Shown here piece by piece: positions 16,138-23,485 of a stretch of DNA of 49,233 nt (position 1 is the stretch's first letter; each line of letters opens with the position of its first letter). The notes beneath the pieces are model-generated. The model was not told where the DNA came from. It saw nothing but the letters and a program-made list of their open reading frames with translations, and searched no databases. The position numbers and the translations under genes were made by a program. The stretch is from Oscillospiraceae bacterium (lineage in GTDB: Bacteria; Bacillota; Clostridia; Oscillospirales; Acutalibacteraceae). Where the stretch lies: positions 7,430 through 56,662 of the forward strand of contig CACYHA010000022.1 of NCBI GenBank assembly GCA_902774035.1. The letters are read 5' to 3'.

Positions 16138-17676
16138 TTACTGTTCAGCAACAGCGCTGCGTCTTTTTGCAACAAGCAGGATGCCTGCGCCAAGGACGAG
16201 GATGGTACCCACAACATAGAAGATGATGGTACCGATGCCGCCGGTGCTGGGAAGGATAGAACCGGTGTTGTTTACGATGTTCGTTCTAGAATAAAGATCG
16301 TCAATTGCTGCATCATTATCAAGAGAGATTTCACCTTCAATTGAGTTGTAGCCGGTCGGAGCTTGAACTTCGTACCAAGTGTAGGTTTCGTCTGCGTCAA
16401 GGCCCTTGACCCAAATCACATTCGTATCAGTTTCGATATTTGTGATGGGTGTTCCAGCCTCAGTGCCGTCATACACATGATAGGTGTCATAAGTCTTCCC
16501 GCTCACAGTAGTTGTGCCGTCAGAAATAAGCTGGACTGCAGTGCCACCCTTGTGCAGCTGGAAAGTCGCGCCGGCAAGCACAACATCATTCGTCTCGTTA
16601 GAAGCAGTGCTACCATCATACTTCAGCAAGGTGATACCGGTCGAGTGAACATCAACAGAATCACTAGTCTCAAAATTGCTATAGTTAAGCACTACTGTAT
16701 TGATGTTACCATCAGTCATATCAGTTTCATCGTTTACGGACACAATTGCATTACTGTTCAGCTTTGCAGTGTAGGTAACAGTAATGGTCTTTCCCCGGTT
16801 TGCTTGAACCTGAGCTGCAGGAATTTTGATAACAAATGTGTTTGCAGGAGTGTTGCCCGTAACATTTGCTGCGGTCAAAGTGGTTTCAGCTCCAGTTTTT
16901 GTCAGATGAGTCGTGTAATTCACAGTTGCAGGCGTGCTGTCATTATTTACACAAGAATCAATCGAAACAAAAGTCAAACCAGTCCCCATGGTATCGGTCA
17001 AATAAATGTCCTGCGTAGCAGTGCTGGGAACTTCAACAGTGAGTGTGAACTGTGTGTTCTGGCCAAACTGTACATCATCATCTGTAACAGCCTTAGCAAC
17101 CGTCGGATAGTCGTTCTTTTCAACGATTGTCATCGGAATATCTGTTGTTGCAAGGCCAAGGGTTTTACCAAGAGAAGACGTGATCAGGTAGTAACCATCA
17201 TCAGCCAAAGTATTGGCGCCTTCATTCAGTGTTGTGCCTGTGCACGAAGCGGTTTTGTTCTGATCAAGCCATTCAGCAAAGCTTTGCGCAGAAGCGTTGT
17301 CAGTAAAGGTGCCAGTCGGAGAAACCTTGTAAACACCACTGGTGTTCGTCGGAGTTACCGTGACCCAGGTCTGACCAGACTTCGGCGTCACAGCACCAGT
17401 TGTTCCATCCACATTAAACAGAACACTGAACCACGGGCTGGTAGAATCAATCGTGTAAGTGACACCACCGCCAGAAATAGTCTGATCTTGATCGTTTGTG
17501 GTGATTGTGCCGCCAATGACAGCATCAAAGATTTTGTATGCTTTGTAGTTTTCGGTCGAATAATCATCATTACCCGAATCGGTTGGGGTTGTGACAGTAA
17601 TCGTTGCAGCGAAAGCAACGGTGCTGAACGCCAAGACAAGCATGACGCTCAAAAGAATTGCTAAGAATTTTTTCAT
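16138..17676 (-). CDS. Major pilin (backbone), isopeptide-forming, LPSTG sorting signal
   Basis: Encodes 512 residues. Signal peptide MKKFLAILLSVMLVLAFSTVAFA; an N-terminal domain with Pro/Ser/Thr-rich strands; a D2-type fimbrial isopeptide domain starting YPTVAKAVTDDDVQFGQ, where the Lys is the likely pilin lysine; a Cna-B/SpaA-like domain (GITLLKYDGSTA to TYTWYEVQAPTGY, with the Glu typical of an isopeptide bond); and LPSTGGIGT with a hydrophobic helix and KRRS tail. Sequence is visibly richer in A and T than the flanking genes, which fits recent transfer, diversifying selection or special codon use. AAAGGAG lies 9-10 nt before the ATG. It is followed by its own sortase, so it should form the shaft. 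Confidence 0.94.
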   Translation of the reverse strand: MKKFLAILLSVMLVLAFSTVAFAATITVTTPTDSGNDDYSTENYKAYKIFDAVIGGTITTNDQDQTISGGGVTYTIDSTSPWFSVLFNVDGTTGAVTPKSGQTWVTVTPTNTSGVYKVSPTGTFTDNASAQSFAEWLDQNKTASCTGTTLNEGANTLADDGYYLITSSLGKTLGLATTDIPMTIVEKNDYPTVAKAVTDDDVQFGQNTQFTLTVEVPSTATQDIYLTDTMGTGLTFVSIDSCVNNDSTPATVNYTTHLTKTGAETTLTAANVTGNTPANTFVIKIPAAQVQANRGKTITVTYTAKLNSNAIVSVNDETDMTDGNINTVVLNYSNFETSDSVDVHSTGITLLKYDGSTASNETNDVVLAGATFQLHKGGTAVQLISDGTTTVSGKTYDTYHVYDGTEAGTPITNIETDTNVIWVKGLDADETYTWYEVQAPTGYNSIEGEISLDNDAAIDDLYSRTNIVNNTGSILPSTGGIGTIIFYVVGTILVLGAGILLVAKRRSAVAEQ

Positions 17677-17726
17677 GGTTTGTGTACTCCTTTTCTAAAA
17701 AATTTTTATATTGTTTTCCTTCGCCT

Positions 17727-17749
17727 GCGACGGTCGGCGTTCCCGTCGC
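17727..17749 (-). other. Intercistronic hairpin upstream of major pilin
   Basis: GCGACGG pairs with CCGTCGC between the signal peptidase and pilin genes. No T tract follows, so it is more likely a processing or 5'-end stabilising structure than a terminator. Confidence 0.45.
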
Positions 17750-17787
17750 GCTTGATGGAATATTACAAAACGGAAACCGTGGTTATG

Positions 17788-18528
17788 TTATTCAGTTTCC
17801 GTTGTAACCGTGATTGGTTTGACCAGAGATCTTGCGGTGTTCAGCGGCCAAATACTGAACAGCACTTTGCCGGCAATCTGCTCTTTGGAGACCGTTCCGA
17901 CCGCGATGGAGCGGCTGTCGAGGGTCGTTGCCCGGTGGTCGCCCATCACGAAGTAGGTCGCCTCCGGAACCTCAAAGGGCAGGTCAATGTCCGTTGGGCC
18001 GAAGTCTTTTTCGGAAAGATACGGCTCATCGAGGTATTGCTCGTTGACGTAGACATTGCCGGCTTCGTCGATGTTGAAGCTCTCGCCGCCGACGCAGATC
18101 ACGCGGCGCAAGAGGATGCGGTTGTTGAAGTAAAGGGCGATGATGTCGCCGGGTTCGTAGGCCCGCTTCTTGATGCAGACCACCACCTCATCGGCGCGTA
18201 CCGTCGGTTTCATGGAGTCGCCGTAGACCTTCATGACCGGCAGCAGAAACGTCGAAACGAGGATGGCCAGCGCCGCGATGATCAATATCGCATAGGCTGC
18301 GGAGCGGATGGCGCGGCGGAACCGGTATTTTCCGCTTTCGCGCGCGATCTCGCCTTCGATCTGCGAGAGCGTGGGGCGTTCCCGGGGCGGCGCTCCGGGG
18401 GGAGCGTTACCGTTCGGGGGGGCGCCGTTCGGCGGGGGCTGCGACAGCGGAGGCGGCTGAGCTTCGGGCGCGTCTGCGTCGGTGACTTCAAACACCGCCG
18501 ACGGCCACTTTTTTTCGTCGTTGCTCAT
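17788..18528 (-). CDS. Type I signal peptidase of the pilus operon
   Basis: Encodes 246 residues. A Pro-rich cytoplasmic N-terminus (about residues 22-50) is followed by one membrane helix (AAYAILIIAALAILVSTFLL) and the S26 peptidase core. Box B VYGDSMKPT carries the nucleophile Ser. Box D reads NNRILLRRVICVGGE, where the catalytic Lys of this family is normally in K-R-V-I; here Arg appears in its place. Box E is VMGDHRATTLDSR. The gene overlaps its upstream neighbour by 4 bp (ATGA). Dedicated signal peptidases in pilus loci help process or assemble pilins, and in some streptococci the equivalent lacks catalytic residues and acts as an assembly factor. The Lys-to-Arg change raises the same question here. 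Confidence 0.9.
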   Translation of the reverse strand: MSNDEKKWPSAVFEVTDADAPEAQPPPLSQPPPNGAPPNGNAPPGAPPRERPTLSQIEGEIARESGKYRFRRAIRSAAYAILIIAALAILVSTFLLPVMKVYGDSMKPTVRADEVVVCIKKRAYEPGDIIALYFNNRILLRRVICVGGESFNIDEAGNVYVNEQYLDEPYLSEKDFGPTDIDLPFEVPEATYFVMGDHRATTLDSRSIAVGTVSKEQIAGKVLFSIWPLNTARSLVKPITVTTETE

Positions 18529-18794
18529 GATTGTCCTCCTTGCTGCGTCCCCGCGCGGCGACGTACGTTGTAAAGATATTGGTCGGCGGCTTTTTGCGCC
18601 GCTTCAAAGATGCCATTCAGCTTGAGCGAGGCCTCCGCGATCGAACCTGCTGAGGCGATCTGCAGCTCCCGGCGGCTCATTTTTTCTTCGAGTTCGGCGT
18701 TGCGCGCACGCAGCGTTTCGTTCTCGCGCTCGACCTCGAGCAGCATCTTCAAAAGCTTGGTTCGGTTGAGCTTTTTCAACTCTTTGTCGGTCAT
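18525..18794 (-). CDS. Small coiled-coil protein, first gene of pilus operon
   Basis: Encodes 89 residues, nearly all helical: LNRTKLLKMLLEVERENETLRARNAELEEK forms a coiled coil, followed by the block AGSIAEASLKLNGIFEAAQKAADQYL. No signal peptide or membrane span. I recall similar small proteins next to signal peptidase and sortases in other clostridial pilus clusters; their role is unknown, and some are misnamed DNA repair proteins. The resemblance of the helix pattern to DivIVA-type scaffolds suggests a cytoplasmic organiser of assembly at the membrane, but this is inference. AGGAGG lies upstream of the ATG, and the stop overlaps the signal peptidase start. Confidence 0.8.
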   Translation of the reverse strand: MTDKELKKLNRTKLLKMLLEVERENETLRARNAELEEKMSRRELQIASAGSIAEASLKLNGIFEAAQKAADQYLYNVRRRAGTQQGGQS

Positions 18795-19101
18795 TTTTCT
18801 TCCTCCTGACGTTTTTCGGCACGTTTTCGCCTAAAAAAGATTGCAGCAACTAAAGGACAGGAGGTTCTGTCTTCAAGTTGCTGCATGCTGTGGAATTCAT
18901 TTGAGAAGCTGTTGCGTTCTTTGGAATTTTCGGAACTTTTGCCATCGAGAAAAATCATCCTTTTTTGCACATGTATTGGGGGTGCGGTTCTGCGCAAAAC
19001 CGCCCGCTCCGACGCATTGCAACCAAGGGGTCGCAGGGGATATTTTTTTCTATAAGCACTTTACTTAAAATAAAATACTATATAGCAAAAACATTGTTTT
19101 T
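18795..19101 (-). ncRNA. Structured leader of the pilus operon
   Basis: From the promoter at 19102-19130 a transcript would run about 300 nt before the first start codon. Hairpins include GCGGTT/AACCGC near 18990-19012 and the terminator at 18832-18884. I could not match it to a riboswitch class I know (no c-di-GMP-I/II, T-box or SAM signatures). The first part is AT-rich. Confidence 0.45.
18832..18884 (-). terminator. Intrinsic terminator inside the pilus operon leader (attenuator)
   Basis: On the minus strand GCAGCAAC (rc of 18877-18884) pairs with GTTGCTGC (rc of 18843-18850), enclosing a second stem GACAG/CTGTC, then AATC and a run of six T. It lies 38 nt upstream of the first start codon of the operon, so read-through must be controlled or partial. 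Confidence 0.7.
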
Positions 19102-19130
19102 ATTCTACCACAATGGCACCGAAAAGTCAA
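19102..19130 (-). promoter_or_regulatory. Promoter of the pilus operon
   Basis: On the minus strand TTGACT, 17 bp, TAGAAT. The -35 is at 19125-19130 and the -10 at 19102-19107. It lies about 80 bp after the lexA terminator and is the only strong sigma-A site before the coiled-coil gene. Confidence 0.75.
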
Positions 19131-19208
19131 TTCTTTTTTTGAAAATACACCTCTCTTGCGCGGGACGAAAATTTCTCGAACAGGTTCGCGTATTTTGTGG
19201 AATTCCAA

Positions 19209-19234
19209 CAAAAAAAAGCCCTCTCACAGAGGGC
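19209..19234 (-). terminator. Intrinsic terminator of lexA
   Basis: GCCCTC/GAGGGC with a 5-nt loop and eight T on the minus strand, 12 bp after the lexA stop. Confidence 0.92.
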
Positions 19235-19245
19235 AGAAAAGAAGC

Positions 19246-19863
19246 TCAGTTGTAGTAGCGCATCAGGCCGACGACCTTGCCGAGGATCGCGACTTCGTCC
19301 ACGATGATGGGCTCAAAGGCGTCGTTCTGCGGCTGCAGACGGAAGTGGCCGTCTTCCTTGTAGAAGGTCTTGACCGTGGCTTCGTCTTCGATCAGCGCGA
19401 CGACCATGTCGCCGTTTTCGGCGATCGGGGTGCGCTCGGCGATGATGATGTCGCCGTCGAGGATGCCGGCGTTCAGCATACTTTCGCCGCGCACATGCAA
19501 AGCGAACAGAGGCTTATCCTTGGAAGCATAGCCGGTATAGGGGATGTAGGATTCCACCTGCTCCACCGCGAGGATCGGAAGGCCGGCCGTCACGGTGCCC
19601 AGCAAAGGCACATGGTGCAGATTGTCGGTTTGTCCCACCAGACGGATGGAGCGCTTGTGCATCGGGTCGCGGGAAATGTAGCCTTTTTCTTCCAGCACGT
19701 CGAGCAAATGCTGGACGGTCGAAGTGGAGGGCACGTTGCACGCACGGCAGATCTCTCGCACCGTGGGCGGCACCCCCGTGCTGATTTTGTCCTTGAGGTA
19801 TTCGAACACCTTTCGCTGCTTGTCGTCGAGGGCGCGGGCGCCGTTTTCTTCGGTTTTATTCAT
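19246..19863 (-). CDS. lexA: LexA SOS repressor
   Basis: Encodes 205 residues. An N-terminal winged helix-turn-helix (KVFEYLKDKISTGVPPTVREI, VPSTSTVQHLLDVLEEKGYI) binds DNA. The C-terminal S24 domain has the self-cleavage site in TVTAGLPIL (Ala-Gly), the Ser in VRGESMLNAGI and the Lys in EATVKTFYK. RecA-stimulated self-cleavage releases SOS genes. The start at 19863 has GGAGAG 8 nt upstream; the frame is open nine codons further without a site. A promoter and a LexA-like box lie just upstream, so it should repress itself. Its own terminator separates it from the pilus operon on the same strand. Confidence 0.96.
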   Translation of the reverse strand: MNKTEENGARALDDKQRKVFEYLKDKISTGVPPTVREICRACNVPSTSTVQHLLDVLEEKGYISRDPMHKRSIRLVGQTDNLHHVPLLGTVTAGLPILAVEQVESYIPYTGYASKDKPLFALHVRGESMLNAGILDGDIIIAERTPIAENGDMVVALIEDEATVKTFYKEDGHFRLQPQNDAFEPIIVDEVAILGKVVGLMRYYN

Positions 19864-19884
19864 TGCCTGTTCTCTCCTTCCGCA

Positions 19885-19896
19885 GAACAAATATTC
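19885..19896. promoter_or_regulatory. Candidate LexA box
   Basis: GAAC-AAAT-ATTC matches the Gram-positive SOS box GAAC-N4-GTTC with one mismatch. It lies between the -10 box and the ribosome site of lexA, the usual place for self-repression. A further GTTC half-site 6 bp away (ATGTTCG) may add affinity. Confidence 0.5.
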
Positions 19897-19904
19897 ATGT
19901 TCGT

Positions 19905-19933
19905 ATTATAGCACAAATTTTCGGCGAATGCAA
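19905..19933 (-). promoter_or_regulatory. lexA promoter
   Basis: TTGCAT (19928-19933), 17 bp, TATAAT (19905-19910) on the minus strand. Confidence 0.75.
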
Positions 19934-19967
19934 ACGAATGTTTAAAGTTTACAAAAAATTCATTTTT

Positions 19968-19996
19968 GCATAAATCCGCGCCTCGCCGCGCACACT
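19968..19996 (+). promoter_or_regulatory. Sigma-F/sigma-G type promoter of spoIIQ
   Basis: GCATA at 19968-19972, a 15-bp spacer and GCGCACACT at 19988-19996. This fits the forespore sigma pattern GYATA / GGNNANANT with one mismatch and is placed 36 nt before the spoIIQ start. No sigma-A promoter is evident here. Confidence 0.55.
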
Positions 19997-20032
19997 AAAG
20001 GCAGAAATTTTGAAGAAACGGCGGTCGATCCT

Positions 20033-20797
20033 ATGAACCAAAACGAAACAAAACTCAAACGCTATTCCGCTGTCGCCATCGTTGCCCTGTGCGCCGTGGT
20101 CTGCAGTCTGTTTGTGATGCGCCGGGCGACAAACCGCATGGCCGACGAGCTGCTGCACATCACCGCGCCGACCACGGAGCTGACCACAGCGGTTGAAAAC
20201 GAAGCCGACGATGTGCCGGATCCGCGCGCGGCGCTCGAAGCGACGACCACGACCGAAGCGCCGACAAGCGAACCGGAAACCACCGCGGCAACCACGGCGC
20301 CGACCACGGCAAAGGCCGAAACCAAACCGGCAGCCACCGCCCCGACCACCGAGAAACCGGCGGCCGCCGAAGCTGCCGCAGCAGTGAAAAACGATCACTT
20401 CATTCTGCCGATCGAAGGCGCCGAAGTGCAAAAGAAATACTCCCCCGATGTGCTGCTGTTCAGCGCAACGATGCAGGACTGGCGCACCCACAACGGGGTT
20501 GATTTTTCCGCCGAAGCGGGCAGCGAAGTGCGCTCTGTCGGCAACGGCAGAGTCAGCAAAGTGATCTCCGATCCCCGGCAGGGCTACACGATCGAAGTGG
20601 ACTACGGTACCTTCACGGCGCGGTACTCCGCCCTTTCGCAGGAGGGCGCCGTGGGGATCGACAAAGAGGTGCACACCGGCGATGTGCTCGGAACGCTGGC
20701 AGATTCCCCGCTGGAGAGCGCAGATCCCCCGCACCTGCACTTTGAGGCTCTGCGCGGCGGCAGCCACATCGATCCGCTGGAAGCCCTGGAGAGCTGA
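20033..20797 (+). CDS. spoIIQ: SpoIIQ-like LytM (M23) protein
   Basis: Encodes 254 residues: an N-terminal membrane segment (AVAIVALCAVVCSLFVM, about 13-29), a Thr/Ala/Pro/Glu-rich linker to about residue 115, then an M23/LytM domain with DWRTHNGVDFSAEAGSEV (H-x3-D zinc ligands) and PHLHFEAL (H-x-H). The DWRTHNGVD block and overall order resemble SpoIIQ, the forespore protein that contacts SpoIIIAH in the channel between forespore and mother cell. Clostridial SpoIIQ keeps the zinc ligands that Bacillus has lost; here all are present, so it may cut peptidoglycan. The ribosome site is weak (GGCGGT). Alone after a forespore-type promoter and divergent from lexA. Confidence 0.85.
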   Translation: MNQNETKLKRYSAVAIVALCAVVCSLFVMRRATNRMADELLHITAPTTELTTAVENEADDVPDPRAALEATTTTEAPTSEPETTAATTAPTTAKAETKPAATAPTTEKPAAAEAAAAVKNDHFILPIEGAEVQKKYSPDVLLFSATMQDWRTHNGVDFSAEAGSEVRSVGNGRVSKVISDPRQGYTIEVDYGTFTARYSALSQEGAVGIDKEVHTGDVLGTLADSPLESADPPHLHFEALRGGSHIDPLEALES

Positions 20798-20905
20798 CGT
20801 AGACGCAAAGCGTCTATCTGAAGGCGGAAAAACACGGCGCCCGGAAGCGGGAAACGCCCATTCATTTTGACAACCAAACCCAAAAAGAAAACAGGCGCCC
20901 CAAGA

Positions 20906-20962
20906 GGCCCTTTCGCAAGGATGTCCTTACGGAAGGAGCCCCAAAAGGGCACTTGTTTTTTT
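20906..20962 (+). terminator. Probable terminator region after spoIIQ
   Basis: A long imperfect hairpin (GGCCCTTTCGCAAGGA to TCCTTACGGAAGGAGCC) is followed by GCCC-caaaa-GGGC, ACTTG and seven T. A small hairpin TAGACGC-aaa-GCGTCTA lies at 20808-20824. The rest of the 250-bp gap to the RluA gene holds nothing I recognise. Confidence 0.6.
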
Positions 20963-21047
20963 GATCCTCCGTTTTGAGAGGTAAATAATATTCACGCTTT
21001 TTGCCGTGGAAAGCACGGAAATCTTCCCAGCTTTTCGCGGCGCGATC

Positions 21048-21932
21048 TCAGTTGAAATCTTCGAATTTCGAATTTTGAAGCACCGCTTCCATCTCCGGCG
21101 GCAGCGGCGCTTCGCAGCGCAGCGCCTCCCCGGTGACAGGGTGAAGCAGCTCCACCGCGCCGCAATGCAGCGCCTGATGCGAGATCCGTTCGTCGGGAGC
21201 GCCGTACATACTGTCGCCCAGAAGGGGCGCGCCGAGATGGGCAAAATGGACGCGGATCTGGTGGGTACGGCCGGTCTCAAGCCGGATCTCCAGCAGCGTC
21301 AGTTGCCCGTCCGTTGCCAGCGCTTTCCAGTGGGTCACCGCCCGGTCGCCGCGGGCATCCACGCTTCGCAGGGTCTTCATCGGATCGGGCCGCCAGATCG
21401 GCGCATCGACGGTGCCCTCGCCGGAAAAAGGCGCGGTCGCAATGGCATAATAGGTCTTTTGTACCTTGCCGGAAAGCCGCGCCGCCGCGTGGCTGTTCAA
21501 AGCGCAGACCACAAGGCCGGAGGTGCCTTTGTCCAGCCGGCCGACGGCACGGAAGGCGCCTGCCCTCCCCTGCCGCTGCAAATACAGCGCCACACAGTTG
21601 GCAAGGGTGTCGCCCTGATGGTTGTGGGATTCATGGATCGGCATCAGCGCCGGTTTGTTCACGATCAGCAGATCGTCGTCTTCATAGACAACCTCCGGTA
21701 GTGTTGCGCCGGGTTTTGCGGGCGTTCCGTCCTCCGGCAGCGAGAGCGTCACTGTGTCTCCGGCATGGATGGGATCAACGGTCCTCGCGTGAGTTCCGTT
21801 CACACAAATCCCCCGCTCGATCTGCTTGAGAGAGCGGATCAGCTTGGAGGAACACCTGCAATGGGATTTCAAAAACGTATAGAGCTTTTTGCCCTCATAG
21901 TCCGCGCCGACGACGTACTCAATCTGTCGCAT
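21048..21932 (-). CDS. RluA-family 23S rRNA/tRNA pseudouridine synthase
   Basis: Encodes 294 residues. An S4-like N-terminal RNA-binding part (LIRSLKQIERGICVNG) precedes the catalytic domain with YEDDDLLIVNKPALMPIHES and GRLDKGTSGLVV, whose Asp is the catalytic residue. Later RTHQIRVHFAHLGAPLLGD is the RluA signature. It converts uridine to pseudouridine in rRNA or tRNA; which position cannot be told (RluC/RluD-type likely). The start at 21932 lies inside the end of the nicotinate phosphoribosyltransferase gene (14-bp overlap) and has AAGGTG upstream, so translation is coupled. A longer open frame to 22205 only runs antisense to reason: it overlaps the coding strand of the neighbour in another frame. 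Confidence 0.94.
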   Translation of the reverse strand: MRQIEYVVGADYEGKKLYTFLKSHCRCSSKLIRSLKQIERGICVNGTHARTVDPIHAGDTVTLSLPEDGTPAKPGATLPEVVYEDDDLLIVNKPALMPIHESHNHQGDTLANCVALYLQRQGRAGAFRAVGRLDKGTSGLVVCALNSHAAARLSGKVQKTYYAIATAPFSGEGTVDAPIWRPDPMKTLRSVDARGDRAVTHWKALATDGQLTLLEIRLETGRTHQIRVHFAHLGAPLLGDSMYGAPDERISHQALHCGAVELLHPVTGEALRCEAPLPPEMEAVLQNSKFEDFN

Positions 21933-23391
21933 GGCGCACCTTGTCGGAGCATTCGTCCAGCAGGCGGTTCTTTTCCGCCCACAGCTTTTCGGAAAGGTCC
22001 ACATAGTAGCGATGCGGGTTCTCAAAGCGCTTGACTTCGTCCCAGAGTGTTTCCACCTGCGCGAAGCAAAACGCCCGTATATCGGCAATTTCGGGGTTAA
22101 TATAGCAGCGTTTGCCGTTTTTGAAGATCTGCACCTGCAGTTCCTTCGCCGTGTAGTTTGTGACGGTCTTTCGCTTCCAGGTATAAACCGGGTCAAACAG
22201 ATCATAGGGCCGGCTGAAGTCGATCTTTTCGTCGAAGAGGGTGATCAGATCGGCGATGGCCTTGCCGGTGTCGTTGTCAAACAGGCGATAGACCTTTTTG
22301 GCGCAGGGCGTGGTGATCTTCGTCACGTTCTCGCTGAGCTTGATCCTCGGCACGGGAACGCCGTTTTCTTCCACGGCAACGATCTTATACACGCCGCCGA
22401 ACACGGGCGCGGAAGCCGCCGTGATCAGCCGCTCGCCGACGCCGAAGGAATCCACCTTTGCGCCCTGCACGAGCATATCGCGGATGATGTTCTCATCAAG
22501 GGAGTTGCTGGCAACGATCTTGCAGTCCGAGAACCCGGCGTCGTCCAGCATCTTGCGCGCCTTTTTGGAAAGATAGGTGATGTCGCCGGAATCGATGCGG
22601 ATGCCTGCCGGACGGAAGCCCCGGGGCAGCACCTCGCGCCGGAACGCCTCGATCGCGTTCGGAATGCCGCTTTTCAGCACGTTATAGGTGTCCACAAGCA
22701 GCGTGCAGGCATGGGGATAGAGCCGCGCATAGGCGCAGAACGCCTCCAGTTCGTCGCCGAAAAGCTGCACCCAGCTATGCGCCATCGTGCCCACGGCGGG
22801 CACGCCGTAGTCGCGCTCGTTGATCGTGCAGGCCGTGGCGTCCACACCGCCGATGTAGGCCGCGCGCGCGCCGTAGATCGCGGCGTCAAAGCCCTGGGCG
22901 CGGCGGGAACCGAACTCCATCACGGTGCGGCCGTCGGCAGCGCGCTTGATGCGGTTCGCCTTGGTCGCGATCAGACTCTGGTGGTTGACGGTCAGCAAAA
23001 TCATGGTCTCCACAAGCTGCGCCTGAATCACGGGGCCGCGCACGGTGACAATCGGCTCGCCGGGGAAAATGGGCGTACCCTCGGGGATCGCCCAGACGTC
23101 GCAGGAGAATTTAAAGTTGCGCAGATAGTCAAGGAAGCCCTCGCTGCAGTTTTTTTTGCGCAGCAGCGTGATGTCCTCCTCGGTAAAGCGCAGGTTTTCC
23201 AGATAGTCGATGAGCTGGCGTACGCCCGCCATCACGGCAAAACCGCCGTTATCGGGCACGGTACGGTAGAACATATCGAACCAGGCGATCGTGTCCTGCA
23301 TCCCGTTTTCAAAATAGCCGTTGGCCATGCTCAGCTCATAAAAGTCCATCAGCATGGTCAGGTTTCTGGATTGCAGCGTATTCTTATTCAT
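21919..23391 (-). CDS. pncB: Nicotinate phosphoribosyltransferase
   Basis: Encodes 490 residues. It matches the clostridial/Bacillus NAPRTase: LTMLMDFYELSMANGYF near the N-terminus, GVRQLIDYLENL, MEFGSRRAQGFDAAIYGARAAYIGG (phosphoribosyl-binding region) and GIRIDSGDITYLSKKARKMLD. The enzyme joins nicotinate and PRPP to form nicotinate mononucleotide in NAD salvage. The start at 23391 has AGGGGG upstream; an in-frame ATG at 23430 lacks a site. The 3' end overlaps the pseudouridine synthase start. The spacer to the GH16 gene upstream holds a 7-bp repeat array. Confidence 0.96.
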   Translation of the reverse strand: MNKNTLQSRNLTMLMDFYELSMANGYFENGMQDTIAWFDMFYRTVPDNGGFAVMAGVRQLIDYLENLRFTEEDITLLRKKNCSEGFLDYLRNFKFSCDVWAIPEGTPIFPGEPIVTVRGPVIQAQLVETMILLTVNHQSLIATKANRIKRAADGRTVMEFGSRRAQGFDAAIYGARAAYIGGVDATACTINERDYGVPAVGTMAHSWVQLFGDELEAFCAYARLYPHACTLLVDTYNVLKSGIPNAIEAFRREVLPRGFRPAGIRIDSGDITYLSKKARKMLDDAGFSDCKIVASNSLDENIIRDMLVQGAKVDSFGVGERLITAASAPVFGGVYKIVAVEENGVPVPRIKLSENVTKITTPCAKKVYRLFDNDTGKAIADLITLFDEKIDFSRPYDLFDPVYTWKRKTVTNYTAKELQVQIFKNGKRCYINPEIADIRAFCFAQVETLWDEVKRFENPHRYYVDLSEKLWAEKNRLLDECSDKVRHATD

Positions 23392-23450
23392 AGGAATCCC
23401 CCTGTCTATACGGTTCGGCGCATCGCGCAAAGCGCGGCGCCCTTCTTGTC

Positions 23451-23485
23451 TAACATCTAATATTTAACATCTACTATCTATATTG
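23451..23485. repeat. Heptamer array 1
   Basis: TAACATC TAATATT TAACATC TACTATC TATATTG: five degenerate 7-bp units that begin within the last codons of the GH16 gene and run into the spacer before pncB. Confidence 0.6.

Noticed and set aside
18795-19101. T-box or c-di-GMP riboswitch in the pilus leader
   Set aside because: No T-box core, no GEMM-type conserved blocks; only an intrinsic terminator and unassigned hairpins can be supported.
21933-22205. N-terminal extension of the pseudouridine synthase
   Set aside because: It overlaps the nicotinate phosphoribosyltransferase coding sequence in another frame and lacks S4-like features; the start at 21932 has its own site.
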